NCBI GenBank assembly: GCA_964413825.1
Contig: CAYPTS010000005.1
Coordinates: forward strand, 1 to 51,205
Length of the DNA stretch: 51,205 nucleotides
Direction of reading: 5' to 3'
Source: JAFGKM01 sp964413825
Lineage (GTDB): Bacteria; Ratteibacteria; UBA8468; B48-G9; JAFGKM01
Each line of letters begins with the position of its first letter. The stretch's first letter is position 1. A model generated the notes under the pieces. It saw only the letters and a program-made list of their open reading frames with translations. It searched no databases and was not told where the DNA came from. Positions 41,219 through 48,246 of the stretch are shown in pieces. The position numbers and the translations under genes were made by a program.

Positions 41219-41256
41219 CCCTCTACCCTGCGGGGAGAGGGGCAGGGTGAGGGGGG
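41219..41256. repeat. Repeat family B, left flank of the DUF559 gene
   Basis: CCCTCTACCCTGCGGGGAGA, then GGGGCAGGGTGAGGGGGG. It is inverted relative to the copy at 41628-41665. Its last G-run supplies the ribosome site for the DUF559 gene. Confidence 0.9.
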
Positions 41257-41258
41257 AT

Positions 41259-41669
41259 ATGAAAAGACCCAACATCCAACGATGCAGAACGCTTAGAAAA
41301 CAACAAACAGATGCAGAAAAGAAACTCTGGAAAATCTTACGTGCCAGGCAACTGACTGGAGCAAAATTCAGAAGACAATTTTCCATAGGACACTATATTC
41401 TGGATTTTTATTCTCCAAAGTATAAACTTGGCATAGAAACAGACGGAGGCCAGCACTATCAGGAAGAAGGAAAGTATAAAGACAGAATAAGAACAGCCAA
41501 TTTGCAGAAAACAGGGGTAGCGATATTGCGTTTTAGCGATTCAGACATTTTAAACAATATCGAAGGAGTGTGGGAGATAATCTGCCGAGATTTAGACAAA
41601 AAAAAGACTCTCTTGCCTCACACTTCTCCCCCTCAACCTGCACCTTCTCCCCCAAGGGAGAAGGAATAA
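41259..41669 (+). CDS. DUF559 (Vsr/PD-(D/E)XK-like) endonuclease
   Basis: This 136-residue protein has the DUF559 core: TDAEKKLWKILRARQL, GAKFRRQFSIGHYILDFYSP and the catalytic-type ETDGGQHY (near residue 65), followed by a conserved VAILRF strand. The fold is that of very-short-patch-repair endonucleases, but the biological role of DUF559 is not known. Residues about 124-136 (PPQPAPSPPREKE) are encoded by repeat B. The gene splits the purL-purM pair and is bounded on both sides by inverted B copies, which suggests it was inserted. I choose the ATG at 41259 rather than GTG at 41247. Confidence 0.9.
   Translation: MKRPNIQRCRTLRKQQTDAEKKLWKILRARQLTGAKFRRQFSIGHYILDFYSPKYKLGIETDGGQHYQEEGKYKDRIRTANLQKTGVAILRFSDSDILNNIEGVWEIICRDLDKKKTLLPHTSPPQPAPSPPREKE
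41628..41665. repeat. Repeat family B, right flank of the DUF559 gene
   Basis: CCCCCTCAACCTGCACCTTC, then TCCCCCAAGGGAGAAGGA. It is nearly identical to the left unit inside mnmA (33323-33360) and encodes the DUF559 C-terminus. Confidence 0.9.
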
Positions 41670-41697
41670 AGAAATCAAAAGAGAAAAAGGGAGAAAC

Positions 41698-42759
41698 ATG
41701 ATTACGTACGGGAAGGCAGGGGTCAATATTGCGCTGGGAGACGTGTGCTCGCATATCATGTCGGCCGCGGCGGATAAGACTTTCGCAAACAGAAAAGGTA
41801 AAAGCGGCGCGGTGAAAGTACTGGAGAAAAAGGGCCTGCACAGGATTATAACCGTCTCGCTGGGCAGTCTGAAACTGATGCTCAACAGCGACGGCATCGG
41901 CACCAAGGTCGAGTTTGCGGAACGTACCGGCAGGCACGACACCATGGCCTACGACCTGTTTGCGATGCTGTGCGACGACGCCGTGCGGTTCGGATTTGAG
42001 CCCGTTGCGCTTTCCAACATCCTCGACGTCAACTCCCTGAAGGAGGATACCGTGCGGGGACTGGCAAAGGGAATGGTGAAAGCCGCAAAAGACGCAGGCG
42101 TTGCGGTTGTCTCCGGCGAGATAGCGGAACTGGGCGGCAGAGTAGGAGGATACGGAAAAAACAGCTATAACTGGGGCGGAACGGTCTTGAGCATTTTAAG
42201 GAGAGAAATAGGCGGAAACGACATAAAAAAAGGCAGCGCCATAGTTGCATTGCAGGAAAAGGGGTTCCGTTCAAACGGCATCTCCCTGGTGCGCAGGATA
42301 ATGGAAAAAAACTGCGGAACAGACTGGCACAAAAGAAAATCAGGCAAAACGACTCTCGGAGAGATGGCGCTGACCCCTTCTCGCATCTATGCACGCGCCG
42401 CTCTGGAGATGTTCGACCACGTCTCATCCGTCGTTCACGTTACCGGCGGCGGCATCCCGGGCAAACTCGGCAGACTCCTTGCCATGAAAAACTGCGGAGC
42501 AGATATCACCGACCCGTTTGCTCCCTGCGAGCTGATGCTCTCATGCCAGAAGATGGGCGGCGTTCCCGATGAAGAAGCCTACAGGACATGGAACATGGGG
42601 CAGGGTATGCTTCTTGTAACGAACAAGCCGGACAGAATAATCGGCATTGCGGCAAAACACAAGATTGGTGCAAAGGCGATAGGCGGGACAACCGGAAAAA
42701 AGGGAATAAGAATTACCAGCAGGGGATATTTCAATACCGGCACGACCCTTGTTTTCTAA
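41698..42759 (+). CDS. purM: Phosphoribosylformylglycinamidine cyclo-ligase
   Basis: This 353-residue protein is AIR synthetase, the fifth step of purine synthesis. It shows YGKAGVNI at the N-terminus, the metal/ATP loop SDGIGTKVEFA (near residue 65), GFRSNGISLVRRIM (near residue 185) and HVTGGGIPGKLGR (near residue 245). It diverges from common PurM in several loops but keeps the core. GGGAGAAAC precedes the ATG. It would normally be coupled to purL, but the nuclease cassette now separates them. Confidence 0.93.
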   Translation: MITYGKAGVNIALGDVCSHIMSAAADKTFANRKGKSGAVKVLEKKGLHRIITVSLGSLKLMLNSDGIGTKVEFAERTGRHDTMAYDLFAMLCDDAVRFGFEPVALSNILDVNSLKEDTVRGLAKGMVKAAKDAGVAVVSGEIAELGGRVGGYGKNSYNWGGTVLSILRREIGGNDIKKGSAIVALQEKGFRSNGISLVRRIMEKNCGTDWHKRKSGKTTLGEMALTPSRIYARAALEMFDHVSSVVHVTGGGIPGKLGRLLAMKNCGADITDPFAPCELMLSCQKMGGVPDEEAYRTWNMGQGMLLVTNKPDRIIGIAAKHKIGAKAIGGTTGKKGIRITSRGYFNTGTTLVF

Positions 42760-42797
42760 CTGATGCGCCGCCAAAATCGCAGTAATACCGTCTGGTA

Positions 42798-43211
42798 TCA
42801 GATTTTACTGCCGGTGGTGGCTCTGGAGATGGAAACGTACTTGATTCCCTTTAACGATTTGATGGCGGTAAACAGAGCTTGTATATTCTCAACCATTCCT
42901 TTGAGGACAATAATCTCCAGGCAGTTGTCATGGTCCATGTGGACGTGCTGGCTTGATATTATGCTGTGGTGGAAGTCATGCTGGACATCGGTTATCCTCT
43001 GCACGAGTTCCCTCTTGCGGTGGTCGTAAACCATCATTATGCATCCGGCGACTATCTCGCCTTTTTCCCACTCCTCTTCTACGAACCGCTCCCTTATGAT
43101 GCCCCTGATAGCCTCGGAACGGTTCTTGTAGCCTTCTTTCGCGAGTAATGCGTCAAACTCCTTGAGAAGTTTTTCTTCCATTGAAACGCCGAACCTTATA
43201 ATCCTGGTCAT
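42798..43211 (-). CDS. nikR: NikR-family nickel-responsive regulator
   Basis: This 137-residue regulator has an N-terminal ribbon-helix-helix (RIIRFGVSMEEKLLKEFD) and a C-terminal ACT-like tetramer domain with the Ni site: HDFHH, HVHMDHDNC (near residues 79-97). NikR represses nickel uptake genes, but none is in this window. It is convergent with purM. I see no GTATGA-type NikR operator before it. Confidence 0.95.
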   Translation of the reverse strand: MTRIIRFGVSMEEKLLKEFDALLAKEGYKNRSEAIRGIIRERFVEEEWEKGEIVAGCIMMVYDHRKRELVQRITDVQHDFHHSIISSQHVHMDHDNCLEIIVLKGMVENIQALFTAIKSLKGIKYVSISRATTGSKI

Positions 43212-43230
43212 ACTCCCCCTTCTACCTTCA

Positions 43231-43299
43231 CGTCATTGCGAGGCGTAGCCGAAGCAATCTCAATGGGATTGCCGCGCCAAAAAACGGCTCGCAATGACA
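43231..43299. repeat. Repeat family A, copy 5
   Basis: It begins CGTCATTGCGAGGCG and ends GGCTCGCAATGACA. It lies between the divergent nikR and kdsB genes. Confidence 0.9.
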
Positions 43300-43314
43300 A
43301 ATAAGTATATGTAT

Positions 43315-43342
43315 TTTACATTATCCGGAAATATGTTACAAT
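43315..43342 (+). promoter_or_regulatory. kdsB promoter, leaderless transcript predicted
   Basis: TTTACA (43315-43320), 16 bases, TACAAT (43337-43342). The kdsB ATG begins eight bases after the -10 box, so it falls at the transcription start. Confidence 0.7.
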
Positions 43343-43349
43343 TTCCTGC

Positions 43350-44102
43350 ATGAAAAAAGAGAAGGTCGTCTGCATAATACCCGCGCGGTATGACTCCGAA
43401 CGCCTCAAGGGCAAGGTTCTCTACCCCATAAACGGCAAATCGATACTGGAAAGGGTCTACAACAGGGCTAAGCTGGTCAAGAGTTTTTCCGCCATTTATA
43501 TCGCAACCGACCACAAAAAAATAGTGGAAGCGGCTGAAAAGTTCGGCGCAAAGACGATAATGACTTATGGCAGGTGCAACTGCGGAAGCGACAGGGTTGC
43601 GGAAGCGGCGAGGAAAATCGATGCGGACATCGTCGTAAACATACAGGCGGACGAGCCTTACATGCCCGTTGCCGCCGTTGAAGAACCGCTGAAACTTCTG
43701 CTCGAGGACAAACGCCTTTACGTAACCACCTCGGTAACAAAGATACGCAAACAGGAAGAACTTTACGACCCCAACATCGCAAAAATCGTCCTTGACAAGG
43801 ACAATTTTACGCTGTATTCATCCCGCTCGCTCATCCCTTATCCTACAGTGTACTTCTCGGACAACAAGCCTTCATCCCTGAAAAAGGTGATTTTCTACAA
43901 ACACATAGGTGTATACCTTTTCAGAAAGAAGTTCCTTCAGACGTTCGCGAAACTGCCGGTTTCTCCGCTGGAGAAGGCCGAAAGCCTCGAGCAGTTGCGG
44001 ATAATAGAGCACGGGTACAAACTCAAGGCTTCCATCGTGGCACAGGACTCGCCATGCGTGGACACGCTGGAAGACATAAAAAGAATAGAGGGTAACTCAT
44101 GA
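43350..44102 (+). CDS. kdsB: 3-deoxy-manno-octulosonate cytidylyltransferase
   Basis: This 250-residue enzyme makes CMP-Kdo, the activated sugar for the LPS inner core, from CTP and Kdo. Motifs are IIPARYDSERLKGK at the N-terminus, NIQADEPYM near residue 96 and a KHIGVYLFRKKFL stretch near residue 190. No ribosome site is seen; the promoter position indicates a leaderless mRNA. It overlaps pyrG by four bases (ATGA), which pairs the CTP-consuming step with CTP synthesis. Confidence 0.97.
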   Translation: MKKEKVVCIIPARYDSERLKGKVLYPINGKSILERVYNRAKLVKSFSAIYIATDHKKIVEAAEKFGAKTIMTYGRCNCGSDRVAEAARKIDADIVVNIQADEPYMPVAAVEEPLKLLLEDKRLYVTTSVTKIRKQEELYDPNIAKIVLDKDNFTLYSSRSLIPYPTVYFSDNKPSSLKKVIFYKHIGVYLFRKKFLQTFAKLPVSPLEKAESLEQLRIIEHGYKLKASIVAQDSPCVDTLEDIKRIEGNS

Positions 44103-45706
44103 AAAAATTCATATTCGTAACCGGCGGGGTTGTTTCTTCTCTCGGCAAAGGCATCGCCTCCGCCTCAATCGGCTCCCTTCTTGAATCCCACGGCTACAAA
44201 ATTTCCATACTTAAACTCGACCCCTACCTCAACGTTGACCCGGGAACGATGAGCCCGTTCCAGCACGGCGAGGTTTACGTTACGGAAGACGGGGCGGAGA
44301 CCGACCTGGACCTCGGGCACTACGAGAGGTTCACCGACGCCCGCATGACCCGGCAAAACAACGCAACCAGCGGGCAGGTATACAACGCGGTACTTACAAG
44401 AGAACGGGAAGGCGGATATCTCGGCAAAACGGTACAGGTCGTCCCCCACATAACAAATGAAATAAAGGACAGGATAAACGCCGTCTCGGACAATGCGGAC
44501 ATAGTCATTACCGAGATAGGCGGAACAGTGGGAGACATCGAAAGTCTGCCGTTTCTGGAAGCGGTACGGCAGATGCACGTACAGTCTAAAGAAAACGATA
44601 CCCTGCACATACACCTTACCCTCATCCCCTACATAGGAGCGGCGGGAGAACTGAAAACCAAGCCGACCCAGCACAGCGTCGGGCGCCTGAGGGAAATCGG
44701 CATCCAGCCGAAAATCCTTTTGTGCCGCACCGAAAAACCTCTGAACGGAGAATTGAAAGAAAAAATCGCCCTGTTCTGCAACGTCCGGAAAGAAGCCGTC
44801 ATAGAAGCGCTGGACACCAAAATTCTCTACGAAATACCGCTGACCTTTTCAAGACAGAATCTCGACGGCATCATACTCGACTACCTCGGGCTGAAAAAGA
44901 AAAGCGGAAACGACCTGGCAAAGTGGAAAAACGTTGTCAACACCCTGCAGAAAACGGATAAAGAAGTCGTCATAGGAGTCGTCGGCAAATACGTGAAACT
45001 CCAGGATTCATACAAATCCATATACGAAGCGCTGGCACACGGGGGGATAGCAAACAAGGTCGGCATACGGTACAAAAAGATTGATTCCGAGATAATAGAG
45101 GAAAAAGGAATAGAATCCGTTTTTGACGAGGTTTCCGGGGTTATAATGCCCGGCGGCTTCGGCATACGGGGGATAGAAGGGATGATAACCGCCGCACAAT
45201 ACGTACGCGAAAACAAGATACCCTTTTTCGGCATATGCCTCGGGATGCAGTGCTGTGCTATCGAGATTGCGCGGCACCTTTGCGGAATGCAGAACGCATC
45301 CAGCACAGAGTTCCACCCGGAGACGAAAAGCCCGGTAGTATGCCTTCTGCCGGAACAAAACGCAGTCAAAAATATGGGCGGTTCCATGCGGCTGGGAGCG
45401 TATCCCTGCATCCTGAAAAAAGGCACGCATTCATACGACGCATACAAAAAAACGAAGATTTGCGAACGGCACCGGCACAGGTACGAGTTCAACAACGACT
45501 ACAGGGAACTGTTCGAGAAAAACGGAATAGTTTTTGCAGGAATTAATCCGGAAAAAGACCTTGTGGAGATTCTTGAAATAGACAAGAAACAGCACCCGTT
45601 TTTTCTGGCGACGCAGTTTCACCCCGAATTTAAGTCACAGCCGTTCAAGCCGCACCCGCTGTTTTCCGCCTTTATCAATGCCTCCCTCATTGGAGGAAGT
45701 TTTTAA
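44099..45706 (+). CDS. pyrG: CTP synthase
   Basis: This 535-residue enzyme aminates UTP to CTP using glutamine. The synthetase domain (residues 1-265) begins KFIFVTGGVVSSLGKGIASA and has YLNVDPGTMSPFQHGEVYVT. The glutaminase domain has the nucleophile in FFGICLGMQ (near residue 380) and the FHPEF histidine near the C-terminus. It is translationally coupled to kdsB. Its 3' end overlaps the convergent trpG gene by 20 bases. Confidence 0.98.
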   Translation: MKKFIFVTGGVVSSLGKGIASASIGSLLESHGYKISILKLDPYLNVDPGTMSPFQHGEVYVTEDGAETDLDLGHYERFTDARMTRQNNATSGQVYNAVLTREREGGYLGKTVQVVPHITNEIKDRINAVSDNADIVITEIGGTVGDIESLPFLEAVRQMHVQSKENDTLHIHLTLIPYIGAAGELKTKPTQHSVGRLREIGIQPKILLCRTEKPLNGELKEKIALFCNVRKEAVIEALDTKILYEIPLTFSRQNLDGIILDYLGLKKKSGNDLAKWKNVVNTLQKTDKEVVIGVVGKYVKLQDSYKSIYEALAHGGIANKVGIRYKKIDSEIIEEKGIESVFDEVSGVIMPGGFGIRGIEGMITAAQYVRENKIPFFGICLGMQCCAIEIARHLCGMQNASSTEFHPETKSPVVCLLPEQNAVKNMGGSMRLGAYPCILKKGTHSYDAYKKTKICERHRHRYEFNNDYRELFEKNGIVFAGINPEKDLVEILEIDKKQHPFFLATQFHPEFKSQPFKPHPLFSAFINASLIGGSF

Positions 45707-46250
45707 GAAGGGTTTTGCCGTGTTCGGTAAGGATGGCCTCCGGATGGAACTGCACCCCGAAAAGACTGTATTTTTTGTGCCGCACGCCCATTATCTCGCC
45801 TTCCTGCGTCCATGAATCGACCATCATCTCGTCGGGAAGCGTATTACTCTCGATGATAAGCGAGTGGTACCTTGTCGCGGTAAACGGGCTGGGTATTCCT
45901 TTATAGAGACCGTCTCCCTTGTGATGCACCTGCGAGGTTTTACCGTGCATCAGGCGTCCCGCCTTGACAATCCTTGCGCCGTAAACGCGCCCGATGCACT
46001 GATGTCCGAGACATACGCCGAGAATGGGGATACGCCCGGCAAACTTCCTGATGATTTCGCATGAAATCCCCGCGTCCTCCGGCCTGCCCGGACCCGGGGA
46101 AACCACTATGCGGGAAACGTTTTTCATGCCCTCTATTCTACTAACGTCGACGGCATCGTTCCTGTAGACCGCAACCCGCTCGCCCAGTTCCCCGAAATAC
46201 TGCACCAGGTTATAGACAAACGAGTCGTAGTTATCTATCATCAGCACCAT
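45687..46250 (-). CDS. trpG: Anthranilate/aminodeoxychorismate synthase glutaminase subunit
   Basis: This 187-residue class I glutaminase supplies ammonia to chorismate-using synthases. The nucleophile is in LGVCLGHQ (near residue 79), and FHPEAILTEHG near the end holds the catalytic His-Glu. It begins at MVLMIDNYDSFVYNLVQYFG; the ATG at 46250 has GGGAG before it, and the longer frame has no site. It follows trpE, so tryptophan synthesis is the likely use. Many such subunits also serve folate synthesis as PabA. Confidence 0.95.
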   Translation of the reverse strand: MVLMIDNYDSFVYNLVQYFGELGERVAVYRNDAVDVSRIEGMKNVSRIVVSPGPGRPEDAGISCEIIRKFAGRIPILGVCLGHQCIGRVYGARIVKAGRLMHGKTSQVHHKGDGLYKGIPSPFTATRYHSLIIESNTLPDEMMVDSWTQEGEIMGVRHKKYSLFGVQFHPEAILTEHGKTLLKNFLQ

Positions 46251-46327
46251 TTCATTCTCCCAAGTCAGGGGGTCAGGTCTTGGAACGGAGCTGCCCCCCC
46301 TCGGTTTTTGGTTCGCACCAGCCCCTT

Positions 46328-47806
46328 TCAAATGTTTCTGGAGACGCGGCAGGCCTCCATCAACCCTTTCGCCTTGTTCTTCGTCTCCGCAAACTCCTTC
46401 TCCGGCACCGAATCCGCCACGATACCCGCGCCCGCCTGTATGTAAATCCTGTCATCCTTGATGGTGACGGTTCTTATCGTTATGCAGAAATCCATGTTCC
46501 CCTGCAAACTGAAATATCCTGCCGCACCGGCGTACGGGCCCCTTTTTGACGGCTCGAGTTCCTCTATTATTTCCATCGCCCGTATCTTGGGAGCGCCGCT
46601 GACGGTGCCTGCCGGAAAAGACGCCTTGAGCAGGTCGGTCGCCTTTTTTCCGGGCTTTAGAGTACCCTCGACATTGGAAACAAGATGCATCACATGCGAG
46701 TATTTTTCCACCGCCATCAATTCCGTGACCTTTACACTGCCCGGCCTGCAGACCCTGCCGAGGTCGTTTCTTCCAAGGTCGACCAGCATTATGTGCTCGG
46801 CACGCTCTTTCTCGTCCTCAAGAAGCGATTTTTCCATCTTTTTTTCTTCCTTCGCGTTCCTGCCTCTCGGCCGGGTTCCCGCTATGGGACGCACGGTAGC
46901 GGCGCCGCCGTCCAGTTTCACCAGTATTTCGGGTGAAGAGCCCACCAGTTTAACTTCCCCGGCTTCGAGAAAAAACATGTACGGGGACGGATTAACAGAA
47001 CGCAGCGCCCTGTAGAGACTAAAGGGAGACGTGTCCAGTTTTCTCTCCCAGCGCTGGGAAAGAACAGTCTGTATGATATCGCCTTCCTTGATGTGTTTTT
47101 TTGCGGCCTTTACGGATTTTATGAAATCTTTCCTTTTGAAGTTGCTCTTAAACGGCTTTTCTTCAGGTTTTTCCTGCGGCTCGACAAGAAAAAGCGGCTT
47201 TTCTATGTTCTTCTTCAAAAGCGCCAGTCTTTCCATGCCGTTTTCATATGCGCTTCCGGGGGATTTGAAATTCCGCGCGTCAATGTTGGAAACCAGTATG
47301 ATTTTGCGCTTAAAATGGTCAAAGACAACCATGTCGCCGGCAAACAAAAAAAAGAAATCCGGACAGTCCAGGTCGTCGCCCAGTCTGTCCGGAATTCTTT
47401 CTATCTGCCTGACGAAATCATATGAAAAGTAGCCTATCAACCCGCCGGTAAACCCCGGCAGAAAATCATAGGCGGGCGCCCTGTTGTCTTTCAGAATGCC
47501 GTCTATCACTCCCGTAGGGTTATCAGAAACGACGTTTTTCTTTTCCCCTGTAAGGTTGTTATAGATTTCAACTTCCCTGCCTTTGCCCCTCACCGTGAAA
47601 TCCGGCGAAGTCCCGAGAAACGAGTATCTGCCCGTTCTTTCTTCCTGCTCGGCGCTTTCAAGAAGGAAACTGTAACTTCCCTTGCGAACCTTGAGAAAAG
47701 CGGATACCGGCGTTTCCAGGTCTCCCAGGATTTCGGCGCAAAGCGGCACCCTGGGAAATATATCCGCCTGTGACTTGAAGATTTCGTAAGACGGAAAAAT
47801 GTCCAT
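46328..47806 (-). CDS. trpE: Anthranilate synthase component I
   Basis: This 492-residue enzyme turns chorismate into anthranilate with TrpG. The N-terminal domain has the feedback motif LLESAEQEERTGRYSFLG (near residue 45). The catalytic domain has IAGTRPRG (near residue 310), DLGRNDLGR (near residue 345), ASFPAGTVSGAPK (near residue 400) and IQAGAGIVADSVPE near the end. The ATG at 47806 follows the ferredoxin stop by one base. No other trp gene is in the window. PabB is the alternative, but the LLES motif favours TrpE. Confidence 0.95.
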   Translation of the reverse strand: MDIFPSYEIFKSQADIFPRVPLCAEILGDLETPVSAFLKVRKGSYSFLLESAEQEERTGRYSFLGTSPDFTVRGKGREVEIYNNLTGEKKNVVSDNPTGVIDGILKDNRAPAYDFLPGFTGGLIGYFSYDFVRQIERIPDRLGDDLDCPDFFFLFAGDMVVFDHFKRKIILVSNIDARNFKSPGSAYENGMERLALLKKNIEKPLFLVEPQEKPEEKPFKSNFKRKDFIKSVKAAKKHIKEGDIIQTVLSQRWERKLDTSPFSLYRALRSVNPSPYMFFLEAGEVKLVGSSPEILVKLDGGAATVRPIAGTRPRGRNAKEEKKMEKSLLEDEKERAEHIMLVDLGRNDLGRVCRPGSVKVTELMAVEKYSHVMHLVSNVEGTLKPGKKATDLLKASFPAGTVSGAPKIRAMEIIEELEPSKRGPYAGAAGYFSLQGNMDFCITIRTVTIKDDRIYIQAGAGIVADSVPEKEFAETKNKAKGLMEACRVSRNI

Positions 47807-47807
47807 G

Positions 47808-47996
47808 CTACTCTTCAACGACAATCGCCTCTACCGGACAACTTTCCGCGGCCTCTTTAACTTTTTCTTCAAGGTCCGCGGCAACTTCAGCCGTCTTCAC
47901 GATAGAAAGCGCTTCCGGCATCTCAAAAACCTCCGGACATATATCCACGCACAACCCGCAACCCGTACAAAGATTCTCATCCACAGATACTTTCAT
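47808..47996 (-). CDS. Single-cluster 4Fe-4S ferredoxin
   Basis: This 62-residue ferredoxin has CTGCGLCVDICPEVF (residues 10-24) and a distal CP near residue 53. That is the layout of one-cluster ferredoxins, where the fourth cysteine of the first motif may form a disulfide. AAAGGAGG is two bases before one ATG (47999) and five before the next (47996); I take the second. It stands first in an operon with trpE and trpG, and the reason for the link is unclear. Confidence 0.94.
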   Translation of the reverse strand: MKVSVDENLCTGCGLCVDICPEVFEMPEALSIVKTAEVAADLEEKVKEAAESCPVEAIVVEE

Positions 47997-48018
47997 CATA
48001 GCCTCCTTTTCCCGCAAA

Positions 48019-48047
48019 ATTTTAATACCTCTTTATCATTTTGTCAA
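48019..48047 (-). promoter_or_regulatory. Ferredoxin-trpE-trpG promoter
   Basis: On the minus strand, TTGACA (48042-48047), 17 bases, TAAAAT (48019-48024). It overlaps the divergent ileS promoter. Confidence 0.8.
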
Positions 48048-48062
48048 TACTTGTGGTAAAAT
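48033..48062 (+). promoter_or_regulatory. ileS promoter
   Basis: TTATCA (48033-48038), 18 bases, TAAAAT (48057-48062), with an extended -10 TGG before it. The leader is about 178 bases and contains repeat C copy 2. No T-box pattern is seen. Confidence 0.6.
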
Positions 48063-48093
48063 AGGGTTTTTAAAATCACAATTCTCGAAAGAA

Positions 48094-48214
48094 CAGAGGT
48101 TCGGGACTCGGGATTAGAGGTTCCCCGTAAAGAAAATCTACGGGGCAAGCGGGAAAGACAAAAGGCAGAGAAGGGGTTTTTCCGAATCCCTAAACCCGAA
48201 ACGCGAATCCCGGC
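48094..48214. repeat. Repeat family C, copy 2
   Basis: A 121-bp element matching 36863-36979. The inner hairpin CCCCGTA / TACGGGG is perfect here. It lies in the ileS leader. Confidence 0.85.
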
Positions 48215-48246
48215 TTTTAAGATGTTCGGAGCAAAGGAGATTGGAA

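Noticed and set aside
48063..48246. T-box riboswitch before ileS
   Set aside because: No T-box core sequence or terminator/antiterminator pair is visible; the leader is filled by repeat C.
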